Below, one piece after another: positions 36,990 through 45,451 of a stretch of DNA of 64,000 nucleotides (position 1 is its first letter; every line of letters starts with the position of its first letter). The notes beneath the pieces are model-generated. The model made no database searches, was not told where the DNA came from, and saw nothing but the letters and a program-made list of their open reading frames with translations. This DNA comes from Ensifer sesbaniae (GTDB lineage: Bacteria > Pseudomonadota > Alphaproteobacteria > Rhizobiales > Rhizobiaceae): assembly GCF_013283665.1 (NCBI RefSeq), contig NZ_JABEKU010000002.1, positions 184,863 to 248,862 on the forward strand, read 5' to 3'. The position numbers were made by a program, and so were the translations under genes.

Positions 36990-37113
36990 GATTAGATTCC
37001 CCACGGCAGTTTAGAGATGCGACACTCTCGCCTCTCGACGCGCTGGTCAATGTCAACGTTGGGAGCAAGGATGACGACCTTCCGCCTGGTGGAGACCATG
37101 AGCGTTCGGAGTC

Positions 37114-37608
37114 GTGATGTCCTGTTTGATCACCATGTCGCAGAAAGAATTGCATCGCCTCGAAGTCATTCAGAAGATCAATGATCGACGCCTAAGCGTT
37201 GTCCAGGCAGCCGAACTGCTCGGGCTCAGCCGAAGTCAGGTGCACAGGCTGCTGCAGGCTTATGACCGGTCCGGTGCGGCCGGTCTGGTTTCAAAGAAGC
37301 GAGGTCGGCCGAGTAACCGGCGTCACAGCGAGGAGTTTCGCAATGCGGCACTGGACCTGATCCGTGAACGCTATCTGGATTTCGGTCCGACGCTGGCGCG
37401 CGAGAAGCTCATCGAGCTGCACCGGATTTCCTTATCCTCCCATTCATCCGACATGGAACTTCGCATCGGAATGCGAGCAAGTTCTCACCCGGATGAGATT
37501 TCAACTGGGGTACGATCCAGGCGCAGAGAATCTCTACAAAAAGCCATCGATAATGATGGATTACTTCTTGGACAATTTTCGCGGGCAACTAGCCGGCGAC
37601 ATTGCTAA
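37114..37608 (+). pseudogene. ISNCY-type transposase, N-terminal fragment
   Basis: MSQKELHRLEVIQKINDRRL, SVVQAAELLGLSRSQVHRLL, AYDRSGAAGLVSKKRGRPSN and RERYLDFGPTLAREKLIEL are the DNA-binding part of ISNCY-group transposases. Similarity ends near 37425; the remaining residues to 37608 are unrelated, and the catalytic domain is missing. The element was truncated, possibly by the insertion or rearrangement that brought in the TA genes. Confidence 0.85.
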
Positions 37609-37718
37609 AGCGACGCGAATTATCCTCATTCGGGTGATCGATGGCGTGGGCCCCTCTCATTCCGGCCGCGGCGGTCGATCCGCCGTGGTTGGACCAGACG
37701 CCGTGCTCGTCTGACCGA

Positions 37719-38087
37719 TCAGGCCGCCGCCCGTAGATCAAAATTCGCGTGGATCACTTCGTAAGGGACGCAAATCTTGCCATCCTCGGTGTGTTCAACG
37801 ATGCCCCAGTCCACGAGCACTGAAACATCTTCGTGCACCCGTTTGACGTCGCGGTCGATCGATCGGGCCAAGCCGCGAATGCTCGATGAGCCGATTTTCT
37901 GTAGGTGTTCGATCAGCTCCCATCGCTTCGGACTAATGATGGTGAAGAGTTGGGCAGGCGAGGAAAAGGTAAACACCGCAACCGGCTCCGATCGTTCGCC
38001 TGTACGCATTGCGCGCGATGCTCGATCGAACGCCTCGCTGAACACGGCCTCACTGTCTGCTCTGATCTGTATTAGCGCTTCTCTCAT
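37719..38087 (-). CDS. TumA-like antitoxin (HVO_A0114-type winged-helix protein)
   Basis: A 122-residue winged-helix protein: ISPKRWELIEHLQKIGSSSI, RGLARSIDRDVKRVHEDVSV, LVDWGIVEHTEDGKICVPYE. ATG 38087 has a perfect AGGAGG, which lies in the end of the toxin frame; the toxin TAA (38090-38092) is 2 bp away, so the pair is coupled. This matches the antitoxin of TumE/TumA-type modules. It appears intact. Confidence 0.8.
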   Translation of the reverse strand: MREALIQIRADSEAVFSEAFDRASRAMRTGERSEPVAVFTFSSPAQLFTIISPKRWELIEHLQKIGSSSIRGLARSIDRDVKRVHEDVSVLVDWGIVEHTEDGKICVPYEVIHANFDLRAAA

Positions 38088-38089
38088 GG

Positions 38090-38293
38090 TTACTGCCTCC
38101 TCTTGATTATCTCCTTCCGAAAATCGGACAGGAGGGCGTCGGGCGTCGTGAACGTGTAAGGATGTTCGTCGCCGTCGAGATGGCAATGGTCGCCCTTACC
38201 GCGCTCGTTGTCGAAACCGACGATTCGACGTCCATCCTTGCCGTAATACAGCCGATATTTGGCGGCTTCGGTTTCTTCCTCGATGCGGTCGAT
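38090..38293 (-). pseudogene. TumE-family toxin (DUF6516), N-terminally truncated
   Basis: The frame reads IDRIEEETEAAKYRLYYGKD, GRRIVGFDNERGKGDHCHLD and HPYTFTTPDALLSDFRKEII, then KRRQ and stop. The GFDNERGKGDHxH motif is the signature of the TumE (DUF6516) toxin family. A stop codon lies directly before the first shown residue and no start codon exists, so about 25-30 N-terminal residues are lost. Confidence 0.75.
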
Positions 38294-38556
38294 TTACCGT
38301 CCCATCGAACTGGTTCACCCGCCCCCTCCCTTCCCTTGCAACCCGGCCCAGCCGGTCCGGTCGGGGCTTGCCTCAGCGCCAGTGAAGATGCCGGGTGCAG
38401 TATTTCTAAATGGCTGAAGACGTCCCCAAAGTGACATTTCTACTTTGCGCCGGAACGGACATTTCAACCTGGCCGCCACAATTTGTGTGTGTGTAGCCGG
38501 TATAGCCCCCCAACCGGGGTGTAACACAACGAACCTTGGCGACGCCTGAGAACCCC
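38294..38556. other. Intergenic junction between TA modules
   Basis: No coding frame. Probably the recombination junction that truncated the TumE gene. Confidence 0.3.
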
Positions 38557-38994
38557 TCAACTGGCGACGCCCTTTGATTGCCTTGAGATCAACTCCAGCC
38601 AGTTTTCAACGTGGAGGTTGGGAATGCGCATAAACTCCCCGGTATTGGCCGTAACGAGGACTGCTCCGGCGGCACAGGCGTGAGCAGCGATCAATAGGTC
38701 ATTTGGACCGATTGGTTTGCCCTTGGCTTCCAGTTCAGTCCGGATGTCGCCGTACTTGGTGTCGGCGGGCAAGTCGAGTGCGAGCACCAGAATGCTTCCG
38801 AGAATGGCTTCGATCTGGGCCAGCAGTTTCGGGGATCCCTTCTTGGCGCAGCCATAACGTAGCTCTGCCGCCGTTATGATGCTGACGCAGATTGCCTCCG
38901 GTCCGATCTCGGCAATGCGTTCAGCGATCTGCCCTCTCGGGTTCCGGGCCAGCTCCGACACAATATTGGTGTCCAGCATGAAAAGGGTACTCAC
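38557..38994 (-). CDS. vapC: VapC-type PIN-domain toxin
   Basis: A 145-residue PIN ribonuclease. The acidic site includes FMLDTNIVSELAR (first Asp), ITAAELRYGCAKKG (Glu), GPNDLLIAAHACA (Asp) and VTANTGEF (the usual T/N-N-x-x-x-F). Length and motifs match VapC of the FitB/VapC type. It cleaves RNA, typically initiator tRNA or rRNA loops, when free of VapB. Its start overlaps the vapB stop by 4 bp. All catalytic residues are present, so this is the one complete TA pair in the island. Confidence 0.94.
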   Translation of the reverse strand: MSTLFMLDTNIVSELARNPRGQIAERIAEIGPEAICVSIITAAELRYGCAKKGSPKLLAQIEAILGSILVLALDLPADTKYGDIRTELEAKGKPIGPNDLLIAAHACAAGAVLVTANTGEFMRIPNLHVENWLELISRQSKGVAS

Positions 38995-39257
38995 AGGTCG
39001 ATTTCCTTGGCGGGCAACAAAGTCTCGTCAATATCAGGGAACTGATCCTCAGGCCCAAGGGGATCCAGACCTGCCAGGACTTCCAGCAGGTTCTTGCGGC
39101 GCACCGGCTCTATGATAAGCCGATCCCCGTCACGGTGGATCATCACGCGATCGCCAGGAAGCTCAAAGTCGGCCGGGATGCGAACAGCCTGGCTCCTGTT
39201 ATTCCGGAAGAGCTTAGCTTCCCTTGCAGGAGGTTCGTTGTGTCTGGTCTGCGGCAT
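38991..39257 (-). CDS. vapB: VapB-type antitoxin (AbrB/SpoVT swapped-hairpin)
   Basis: An 88-residue protein: EAKLFRNNRSQAVRIPADFE, PGDRVMIHRDGDRLIIEPVR, the AbrB-like DNA-binding fold of VapB, followed by an acidic C-terminal tail (DPLGPEDQFPDIDETLLP) that wraps VapC. It precedes and overlaps vapC. It probably binds the direct repeats 14-37 bp upstream of its start to autoregulate the pair. Confidence 0.93.
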   Translation of the reverse strand: MPQTRHNEPPAREAKLFRNNRSQAVRIPADFELPGDRVMIHRDGDRLIIEPVRRKNLLEVLAGLDPLGPEDQFPDIDETLLPAKEIDL

Positions 39258-39270
39258 GAAACTCTCCTCT

Positions 39271-39294
39271 TCTGCATATACATCTGCATATACA
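39271..39294. promoter_or_regulatory. Tandem 12-bp repeat in the vapBC promoter
   Basis: TCTGCATATACA occurs twice back to back (39271-39282 and 39283-39294), immediately upstream of vapB. The position and repetition fit a VapBC operator. Confidence 0.65.
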
Positions 39295-39477
39295 TGTTGG
39301 CTAGGAGGATTTCAAGCGAGAGCCGGGTCTGCTCGGTGAGGTCCAGTTTCGGGCAAATGACGATCCGTCGCGAAAGGGACAGTTAGAGGGGACCTGCGCG
39401 TTGCCCCTCCTCATCCAAACAGCCTTCGCCCACTTCTCTGCCTTTAAGCACGAGTTGCGTTTGCTCTATGTTGCTCC

Positions 39478-41949
39478 ATGGCAGGAGTTCTCGGGGTGTG
39501 GACTGCGGTGTTGACGGATTGGGATGACACATTGGATAAGATTGCGCACATCCGGCGGCGCTTGGCTGATATCGATGCCGAGCGCATGGAACTTGAGCGT
39601 GTGCTGGAAGCGCTTGAGCAAAAGCTGGCGGCCGATAGCCGCGCGTCTGACCGATCGTCCTTTGTCGGGGCTGCTGTCAGCAACAACGCGCCATCGGTCG
39701 AGAAGATCGAGTTGTTCCGCCGTTTGTTTGCTGGACGCCCTGATGTCTTTCCGGTGCGATGGGAGAACAGGAAAGCAGGCCGCTCAGGGTATTCACCGGC
39801 CTGTTCCAACGAGTGGGCGAAGGGGATCTGCGGCAAACCGAAGGTGAAATGCGGAGAATGCCCGCATCAGGCCTTCATCCCACCGACCACCGACATCATC
39901 GAAAAGCACCTGCGTGGAGGTGACCTTCGCTCCGGCGACTTTGTCGCCGGAGTGTATCCTTTGCTGCAGGACGAAACCTGCTGGTTTCTGGCCGCGGACT
40001 TCGACAAGGAAAGCTGGGCCGACGATGCCAGGGCATTGCTGGACACGTGCCACGCAAAGGGAATTGCCGTCGCCCTGGAGCGGTCGAGATCGGGGAATGG
40101 CGGCCATGTCTGGATATTCTTCGCCGAGCCCGTTCCGGCCCGGATCGCCAGGCAGTTTGGCTCCGCCCTGATCACGGAAACGATGGAGCGACGCCCAGAG
40201 ATCGGGTTCGCGTCCTACGATCGCTTCTTTCCCAATCAGGACACGATGCCTCTTGGGGGCTTCGGCAATCTGATCGCCTTGCCGCTTCAACGAAAGGCAC
40301 GTGAAGTCGGCAACAGCGTTTTTGTCGACGAGGATCTGCGACCCTACGCTGACCAGTGGGCCTACCTTGCATCTCTGCCGAGATTGTCCGCCGACACGGT
40401 CTTCAAGATCGCCGACGAGGCAGAATTGTCGGGTCGGGTCTTGGGTGTTCGCATGCCGATCGACGACGAACACGCCGACGAGCCGTGGAAGATGTTGCCG
40501 TCAAGCCACAGCGAGCCACGGCGAATAGAAGCCGCACTACCGCAACGCATCAGCGTCGTGGTCGTCGACCAGGTTTACATCGACAGGACAGAACTACCGC
40601 CGGCCCTGATTGCGCAATTTGTTCGCCTAGCAGCGTTCCAGAACCCGGAATTCTATCGCGCGCAGGCCATGCGGCTGCCGACTTTCGGCAAGCCCCGGGT
40701 GGTCTCATGCGCAGAGCTTCATCCGCGGCACGTCGCCCTGCCCCGGGGTTGTTTCGACGAGGCGATTGACCTCATCAAGAACCACGGTGCGACCGCCATT
40801 TTGGAGGATCACCGCGAAGGTGGAAGGGCTTTACCCTCCCGCGTTTCGTTCCAAGGACAACTGCGACAGCCGCAAGCGAAGGCTTTCGACGCTCTCATTG
40901 CTCACGACAACGGTGTGCTCGCGGCAACGACCGCCTTCGGCAAAACCGTTGTCGCCGCAGCGCTCATCGCGCATCGGGCGCGAAACACGCTGATCCTTGT
41001 CCACCGACGGCAACTGCTTGATCAATGGGTCACGCGTCTCAGTTCCTTTCTGAACATTGACCCGAAGCAGATCGGCATTATCGGCGGCGGGAAAAGAAGG
41101 CCAACGGGCGTCATTGATGTGGCGTTGATCCAGAGCCTTGTCCGCAACGGGGACGTTGCCGATGTTGTCGCCGATTATGGCCTTTTGATTGTCGACGAAT
41201 GCCATCATCTATCCGCGGCAAGCTTTGAGCTTGTCGCTCGCCGGTCCAAAGCGCGATACGTGGCGGGTCTATCCGCGACCGTCGCTCGGAAGGACGGGCA
41301 TCATCCCATTATCTTCATGCAATGCGGCCCCGTTCGTCATCGGGTTGATGCAAGAGTTCAAGCTACCGAACGCGGCATCCGCCATCGCGCTCGCGATCGT
41401 GCAACGAAGTTTGAATTGCCGCCGTCCCTGGCTTCAGTCGAACACCCTTCCATACCCGCAATCTATGCGGCTTTGGCGCAGGACAGCGGGCGGAACGATC
41501 TCATTTTCGATGATGTGCTGAAATCGCTCGAGGCGAAGCGCTCGCCGATCGTCCTGACAGAGCGCAAAGACCACCTCGAGTATCTTCACGAGAAGTTCTC
41601 ACCCTTCGTGAGAAATCTCGTGGTGCTGCGCGGCGGCATGTCCGCAAAAGACCGTAAGCAAGCCAACATGGCATTGAATGTCCCTGGGGACGCCGAGCGG
41701 CTGATCCTTGCAACGGGCCGCTATATAGGCGAAGGCTTCGATGATGCGCGGCTTGACACATTGTTCTTGACGATGCCGATCGCCTGGAAGGGGACCCTGG
41801 CACAGTATGTCGGCCGGCTCCATCGCCAGCATGATGACAAGAAAGATGTCTTGGTCGTTGACTATGTCGACAACGCCGTCCCGGTTCTGGTCCGGATGGC
41901 TGCGAAACGACGTGCGGGTTATCGGGCGCTGGGCTACATGATCGAGTAG
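39478..41949 (+). CDS. AEP primase-SF2 helicase fusion of the TOTE conflict-system type
   Basis: An 823-residue multidomain protein. Residues 20-52 form a coiled coil. A zinc-binding-like cluster follows (C109, C118, C125, C128, H130). Residues 140-300 are an archaeo-eukaryotic primase domain: metal-binding DxD at 174/176 (LAADFDKESWADD), GNGGHVWIFF (His210) and YDRFFPNQDTMPLGGFGNLI. The second half is an SF2 helicase: Walker A TTAFGKTVVAA (about 484-492), DECHH (573-577), SAT (599-601), a late helicase motif YIGEGFDDARLDT and motif VI QYVGRLHRQH. Such fusions are the core of the TOTE conflict systems, predicted to act against invading DNA or RNA. All motifs are intact. It stands alone, next to vapBC and a Fic fragment. 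Confidence 0.88.
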   Translation: MAGVLGVWTAVLTDWDDTLDKIAHIRRRLADIDAERMELERVLEALEQKLAADSRASDRSSFVGAAVSNNAPSVEKIELFRRLFAGRPDVFPVRWENRKAGRSGYSPACSNEWAKGICGKPKVKCGECPHQAFIPPTTDIIEKHLRGGDLRSGDFVAGVYPLLQDETCWFLAADFDKESWADDARALLDTCHAKGIAVALERSRSGNGGHVWIFFAEPVPARIARQFGSALITETMERRPEIGFASYDRFFPNQDTMPLGGFGNLIALPLQRKAREVGNSVFVDEDLRPYADQWAYLASLPRLSADTVFKIADEAELSGRVLGVRMPIDDEHADEPWKMLPSSHSEPRRIEAALPQRISVVVVDQVYIDRTELPPALIAQFVRLAAFQNPEFYRAQAMRLPTFGKPRVVSCAELHPRHVALPRGCFDEAIDLIKNHGATAILEDHREGGRALPSRVSFQGQLRQPQAKAFDALIAHDNGVLAATTAFGKTVVAAALIAHRARNTLILVHRRQLLDQWVTRLSSFLNIDPKQIGIIGGGKRRPTGVIDVALIQSLVRNGDVADVVADYGLLIVDECHHLSAASFELVARRSKARYVAGLSATVARKDGHHPIIFMQCGPVRHRVDARVQATERGIRHRARDRATKFELPPSLASVEHPSIPAIYAALAQDSGRNDLIFDDVLKSLEAKRSPIVLTERKDHLEYLHEKFSPFVRNLVVLRGGMSAKDRKQANMALNVPGDAERLILATGRYIGEGFDDARLDTLFLTMPIAWKGTLAQYVGRLHRQHDDKKDVLVVDYVDNAVPVLVRMAAKRRAGYRALGYMIE

Positions 41950-42242
41950 CCGCCTGCCCGCTCTCTGCGGGAAGCGGAGTGCACTTGGCAGGTGGGGCTT
42001 ATTCTCAAAACGACTCCCGGGCTGTGTTTTTGTAAGCAAAATCGCCTAGGATCCAGACCGGAAGCCGCTACGCCGCAGCGACTTTAGGCGAAGCCCCAGT
42101 CGGCTCCCCGGTACTCTTCGTTCTGCTTCGACGCCTACGACGCTCGTGTGTTTGAGATTCAGAAGTGGCGTCCGTTCCGCACATGGCTGCGCTTGCGCGT
42201 TATCAGTTTTCATGAAACTCTTTCTTAGGGGTTGATTTTCAC
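41950..42242. other. Region downstream of the primase-helicase gene
   Basis: No supported gene. Short GC-rich frames only. Confidence 0.3.
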
Positions 42243-42425
42243 GTGCGGATATCAAAATTCATGAATGCGTCGCAGCGGAAGCCATATTCGGACGCTGTAA
42301 GCGTTTTTCACGGACGCTGGTTGCCAGAGAAAGCGATCCCTGCGGGATATGCTGCTCTAATCGACGCATATGAGTTGTCAGTTCCACTGCCACGGAGGCT
42401 GGCGGCCATTGGTCCCCGCCAATGA
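42243..42425 (+). pseudogene. N-terminal fragment of a Fic-family protein
   Basis: A 60-residue frame starting at GTG: RISKFMNASQRKPYSDAVSV, WLPEKAIPAGYAALIDAYEL, VPLPRRLAAIGPR. This matches the N-terminus of a group of Fic/cell-filamentation-type proteins that normally continue for several hundred residues with the HPFxxGNGR active site. Here it stops at once, so the catalytic domain is lost. Confidence 0.6.
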
Positions 42426-42786
42426 TTCCGCGGCCATCTCCCGGCCAACAGTAAGCCCTTGCTCAGTTGAAAGCGGGAGAGTGACCTAAAGCTAAAGTTT
42501 ATTTGGGGTCATCCGCCGCCGACACGGCCGCGACCCTGACCAGTTCCGTCCGAACGGCGGATTGCGTCCGTGTATTACGCAAATTACTCCGCTTGAAACA
42601 ACAACAACTACAAACGACGTTTCTAGTTTTACTACTTTGCGTCATCTTCAAATATGCAGCCGAAAAGTTGAAAAATCCTGTTTCCACAATAAAGGAATGT
42701 CACTCTCCCCGGGCGCACAGTGTGGGTTGACCGCTCTCAGTAGCGAGGCCACACTTGCAACCTGCAGCAAGACAGGAGGAAAAATA
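42426..42786. other. Intergenic region, partly AT-rich
   Basis: No convincing gene. The part from 42590 to 42690 is AT-rich and may hold the promoter of the next gene. Confidence 0.35.
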
Positions 42787-43092
42787 ATGGCCGAGCCAGA
42801 CCAATGGCGCCACATGGCAAGCGCGCCGAAGAATGGCAGTCGGATCCTCGTCACGATCCGTCCGTCCGAACAAGGGGCGGCAGAAGTTGACCTCGCATAT
42901 TGGTCGAATGGCGATCAGTTCGGCGCAGAAGGCTGGCGCGCCTCGGATTCCTCGCCCGGCCGCATCGTCGAATACGCCGAGCCGGAATTGAAGTGCTGGA
43001 TGCCGATGCCATCGGCCAACCTCACTCGCAGCGCGATGCCCTCCCCTTGGGAAGGCGACGACGACCAGGAACTCGACGGGTCAGGAATTTGA
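42787..43092 (+). CDS. Small soluble protein of unknown function
   Basis: A 101-residue protein with an AGGAGGAAAA ribosome site. The beginning WRHMASAPKNGSRILVTIRP resembles the W-x-x-M-x-x-A-P-x-x-G-x-x-IL motif of DUF551-like small proteins. The middle (VDLAYWSNGDQFGAEGWRAS) and an acidic tail follow. DUF551-like proteins are common in phages and plasmids. Function unknown. Confidence 0.6.
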   Translation: MAEPDQWRHMASAPKNGSRILVTIRPSEQGAAEVDLAYWSNGDQFGAEGWRASDSSPGRIVEYAEPELKCWMPMPSANLTRSAMPSPWEGDDDQELDGSGI

Positions 43093-43204
43093 GAACTCGC
43101 GCCGGCGCGGCGAGGAACAAGATCCAGTCGAGCTATCCCCAACTGGAGTACCGCTTGCAATTGTAGTCTAGGCTGGCCTCCCTCGTACACGACGGGTTCG
43201 AGGT

Positions 43205-44524
43205 TTAGTTCCGAACACGCATGGCCGTGAAACCTGCCCTGACCTCTTCGGCGAAGAGTTCCGGTTCCTCCCAGGCAGCAAAGTGCCCACCTTTCGGCGC
43301 GCGGTTATAGTACACGAGCTGCGGATAGGCTTTTGATAGCCAATTTCGCGGCGGCCGATAGACCTCCCCCGGAAATACGGTCACGGCGACGGGAACTTTG
43401 GCGGCGGTAAGCTTGGCTCCTGCCTTGAGGTTTTCCCAGTAGATACGTCCGCTCGATGGGCCAGTATTCGTCAGCCAGTACAAAGTGATGTTGTCGAGAA
43501 TATCGTCTCGGCTCAAAGTTTGTTCCGGATTGCCGCGTGTGAACACCCAATCCGCGATCTTGTCGTAGAGCCAGGCCGCCAGCCCCACCGGAGAATCCGC
43601 AAGCCCGTACCCGACCGTCTCCGGACGCGTGCTGAGGATCGAAGCGTAGCCAAAGCCGCTGTTGAGGAAGTCACGCGCCTCGTCGAAGACCTTCCTCTCT
43701 TCGGCTGACAAGCTGTCGGGAGCCGGCCCTCCAGTCTTCAGCGCTTGCGCGGCGTTGGCTGGAAACGTCGTCGCGCGCTCAATCCTGTTGACGTGGATAC
43801 CGAGCAGCCCTTCCGGCGCCTGACGCGCGAGGGCGTCGCTGATGATGGCGCCCCAGTCGCCCCCTTGCGAGACATAGCGGTTGTAGCCCAGCCGTTTCAT
43901 CAGCCGGTCCCAGGCCATGGCAATCCGCTGCGCGTCCCAGCCCGTAGAGGTTGGTTTCTGCGAAAATCCGAAGCCGGGGATCGAAGGGATGACAAGATGG
44001 AAAGCATCTTCGACCTTGCCGCCATGGGCGGTGGGGTCGGTCAATGGGGCGATCACGTCCAGCAGCTCAAAGACCGAGCCGGGCCAGCCATGAGTCATGA
44101 TCAATGGAAGTGCGTTTTCATGGCGTGAGCGCACGTGGATGAAATGAATGTCCAGCCCATCGATGTTCGTCAGGAATTGAGGAAACGCGTTAAGCTTTCG
44201 TTCCGCCCCGCGCCAATCATAGGCGGACTGCCAATAGGCCACGAGTTCCTGGAGCGTCCGCTGCTCGACGCCCTGGGAACGATCTTTGACGGTCGCACTG
44301 TCCGGCCAGCGCGTCGCCGCTAGACGGCGCCTGAGATCCGCGAGAGCCGTCTCGGGAATGGCAGCCCTGAACGGACGGATATCGTCGCTCTTGACCGACG
44401 TATTCATGTTGGCGGTCGCGCCGGGCGCAGGCAGCACCGCTGCCGCGACACCGATCGCAGCGCCCGAGAGCAGAAACGAGCGCCGCGTGACCTGACTCTT
44501 TCGAGCCTTGTTTTCCAGGTCCAT
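43205..44524 (-). CDS. Exported epoxide hydrolase (EHN domain)
   Basis: The product is about 439 residues. A twin-arginine signal (TRRSFLLSGAAIGVAAAVLP) is followed by the epoxide-hydrolase N-terminal domain (IRPFRAAIPETALADLRRRL, RTLQELVAYWQSAYDWRGAE) and an alpha/beta hydrolase core. The oxyanion HGWPGSVFE, nucleophile Asp in SQGGDWGAI and catalytic His in RAPKGGHFAAWEEPE are present. It opens epoxides to diols, probably in the periplasm. ATG 44524 has an AGGAAA ribosome site. It forms a cluster with the VOC protein and the Asp-nucleophile hydrolase, suggesting catabolism or detoxification of an epoxide-forming compound. Confidence 0.93.
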   Translation of the reverse strand: MDLENKARKSQVTRRSFLLSGAAIGVAAAVLPAPGATANMNTSVKSDDIRPFRAAIPETALADLRRRLAATRWPDSATVKDRSQGVEQRTLQELVAYWQSAYDWRGAERKLNAFPQFLTNIDGLDIHFIHVRSRHENALPLIMTHGWPGSVFELLDVIAPLTDPTAHGGKVEDAFHLVIPSIPGFGFSQKPTSTGWDAQRIAMAWDRLMKRLGYNRYVSQGGDWGAIISDALARQAPEGLLGIHVNRIERATTFPANAAQALKTGGPAPDSLSAEERKVFDEARDFLNSGFGYASILSTRPETVGYGLADSPVGLAAWLYDKIADWVFTRGNPEQTLSRDDILDNITLYWLTNTGPSSGRIYWENLKAGAKLTAAKVPVAVTVFPGEVYRPPRNWLSKAYPQLVYYNRAPKGGHFAAWEEPELFAEEVRAGFTAMRVRN

Positions 44525-44619
44525 TTGAGAGTTTCCTTTGCAAACACGCACAATCGACTGGGTTTGGACTCGACGCCGGGCCTCACCGGTGGCGGCGAGG
44601 TCCCGGGCTATGCTGATTG

Positions 44620-45060
44620 TCAGACCTCGTCGGGACCAGTGCGGTAGACGAGGAACTTGTTTCCTTCCGGATCGCGAAAATAGGCACAGTAGGGGTCACC
44701 GCCATCAGGGCCTCTCGGACCGGGGGCTCCCTCGTCCGAACCGCCTGCTTCCAGGGCCGTCGCATGAGCGAGATCCACCTGCGCTCGCGAGCGGGCCTCG
44801 AAGGCGGTCATCGTACCATTGCCGGCAATGGCCGTCCCGCCATTGAACGGCTTGAGCACGCCGAACTCGAGGGCACGGTGCCCGTAGTAGACGGCACGTC
44901 CCGGCTGAACGAGCACCCGACCGATACCGAAGACGGCGAGCAGCTTGTCGTAGTAGGCGGCAGCGGCATCGAGGTCGTTCGTGCCGACGGTCGAGTGGCC
45001 GGGGAGCGCCCTGGCTTTTTCCGGAATCGCTTTTTGCGAGGAGGACGTAACATCGTTCAT
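44620..45060 (-). CDS. VOC-family (glyoxalase/dioxygenase superfamily) protein
   Basis: A 146-residue two-module VOC protein: GHSTVGTNDLDAAAAYYDKL, AVYYGHRALEFGVLKPFNGG, AFEARSRAQVDLAHATALEA, CAYFRDPEGNKFLVYRTG. The paired beta-alpha-beta-beta-beta units and the FRDPEGNKF ending are typical. The metal ligands and substrate cannot be fixed from sequence. AGGAAG precedes the ATG. It is encoded 95 bp upstream of the epoxide hydrolase on the same strand. Confidence 0.85.
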   Translation of the reverse strand: MNDVTSSSQKAIPEKARALPGHSTVGTNDLDAAAAYYDKLLAVFGIGRVLVQPGRAVYYGHRALEFGVLKPFNGGTAIAGNGTMTAFEARSRAQVDLAHATALEAGGSDEGAPGPRGPDGGDPYCAYFRDPEGNKFLVYRTGPDEV

Positions 45061-45451
45061 TCTGATCTTCCTTTATTTAAGCGGGCGATTTTTCGCCTCG
45101 CCGGTTTCACTTGGGATCGCGCCGAAAACGGACGATCCGCGAATGAACGGAAATCTAAGAACGAGACCGGGCGGCCGGCACCCAGCGGAATTGAGAGCCA
45201 TCCTCTCACGCGGACACTTGGTTCGATCGGGACGGCGAGCGGCCGGACGCCGGATCGCAGGAAGGGCCAACGCCGAGACGAGATCCCTCGTCTGCGTTTG
45301 ATGGAAACCTCTCGCATGGGAATGGGCGGCCTGCGACCGCGGGGCCTTTGCTCAATTCAAGAGGGTTCCTCTCAAAAACACCATCTGCCAGCGACCCGTT
45401 GGATATCGGATCTTCTCATCAGATTTGGATTTGACCAGGAGGACGCCTGAC

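Noticed and set aside
38162-38434. 90-residue plus-strand frame
   Set aside because: Antisense to the TumE-like remnant and runs across the junction; no support.
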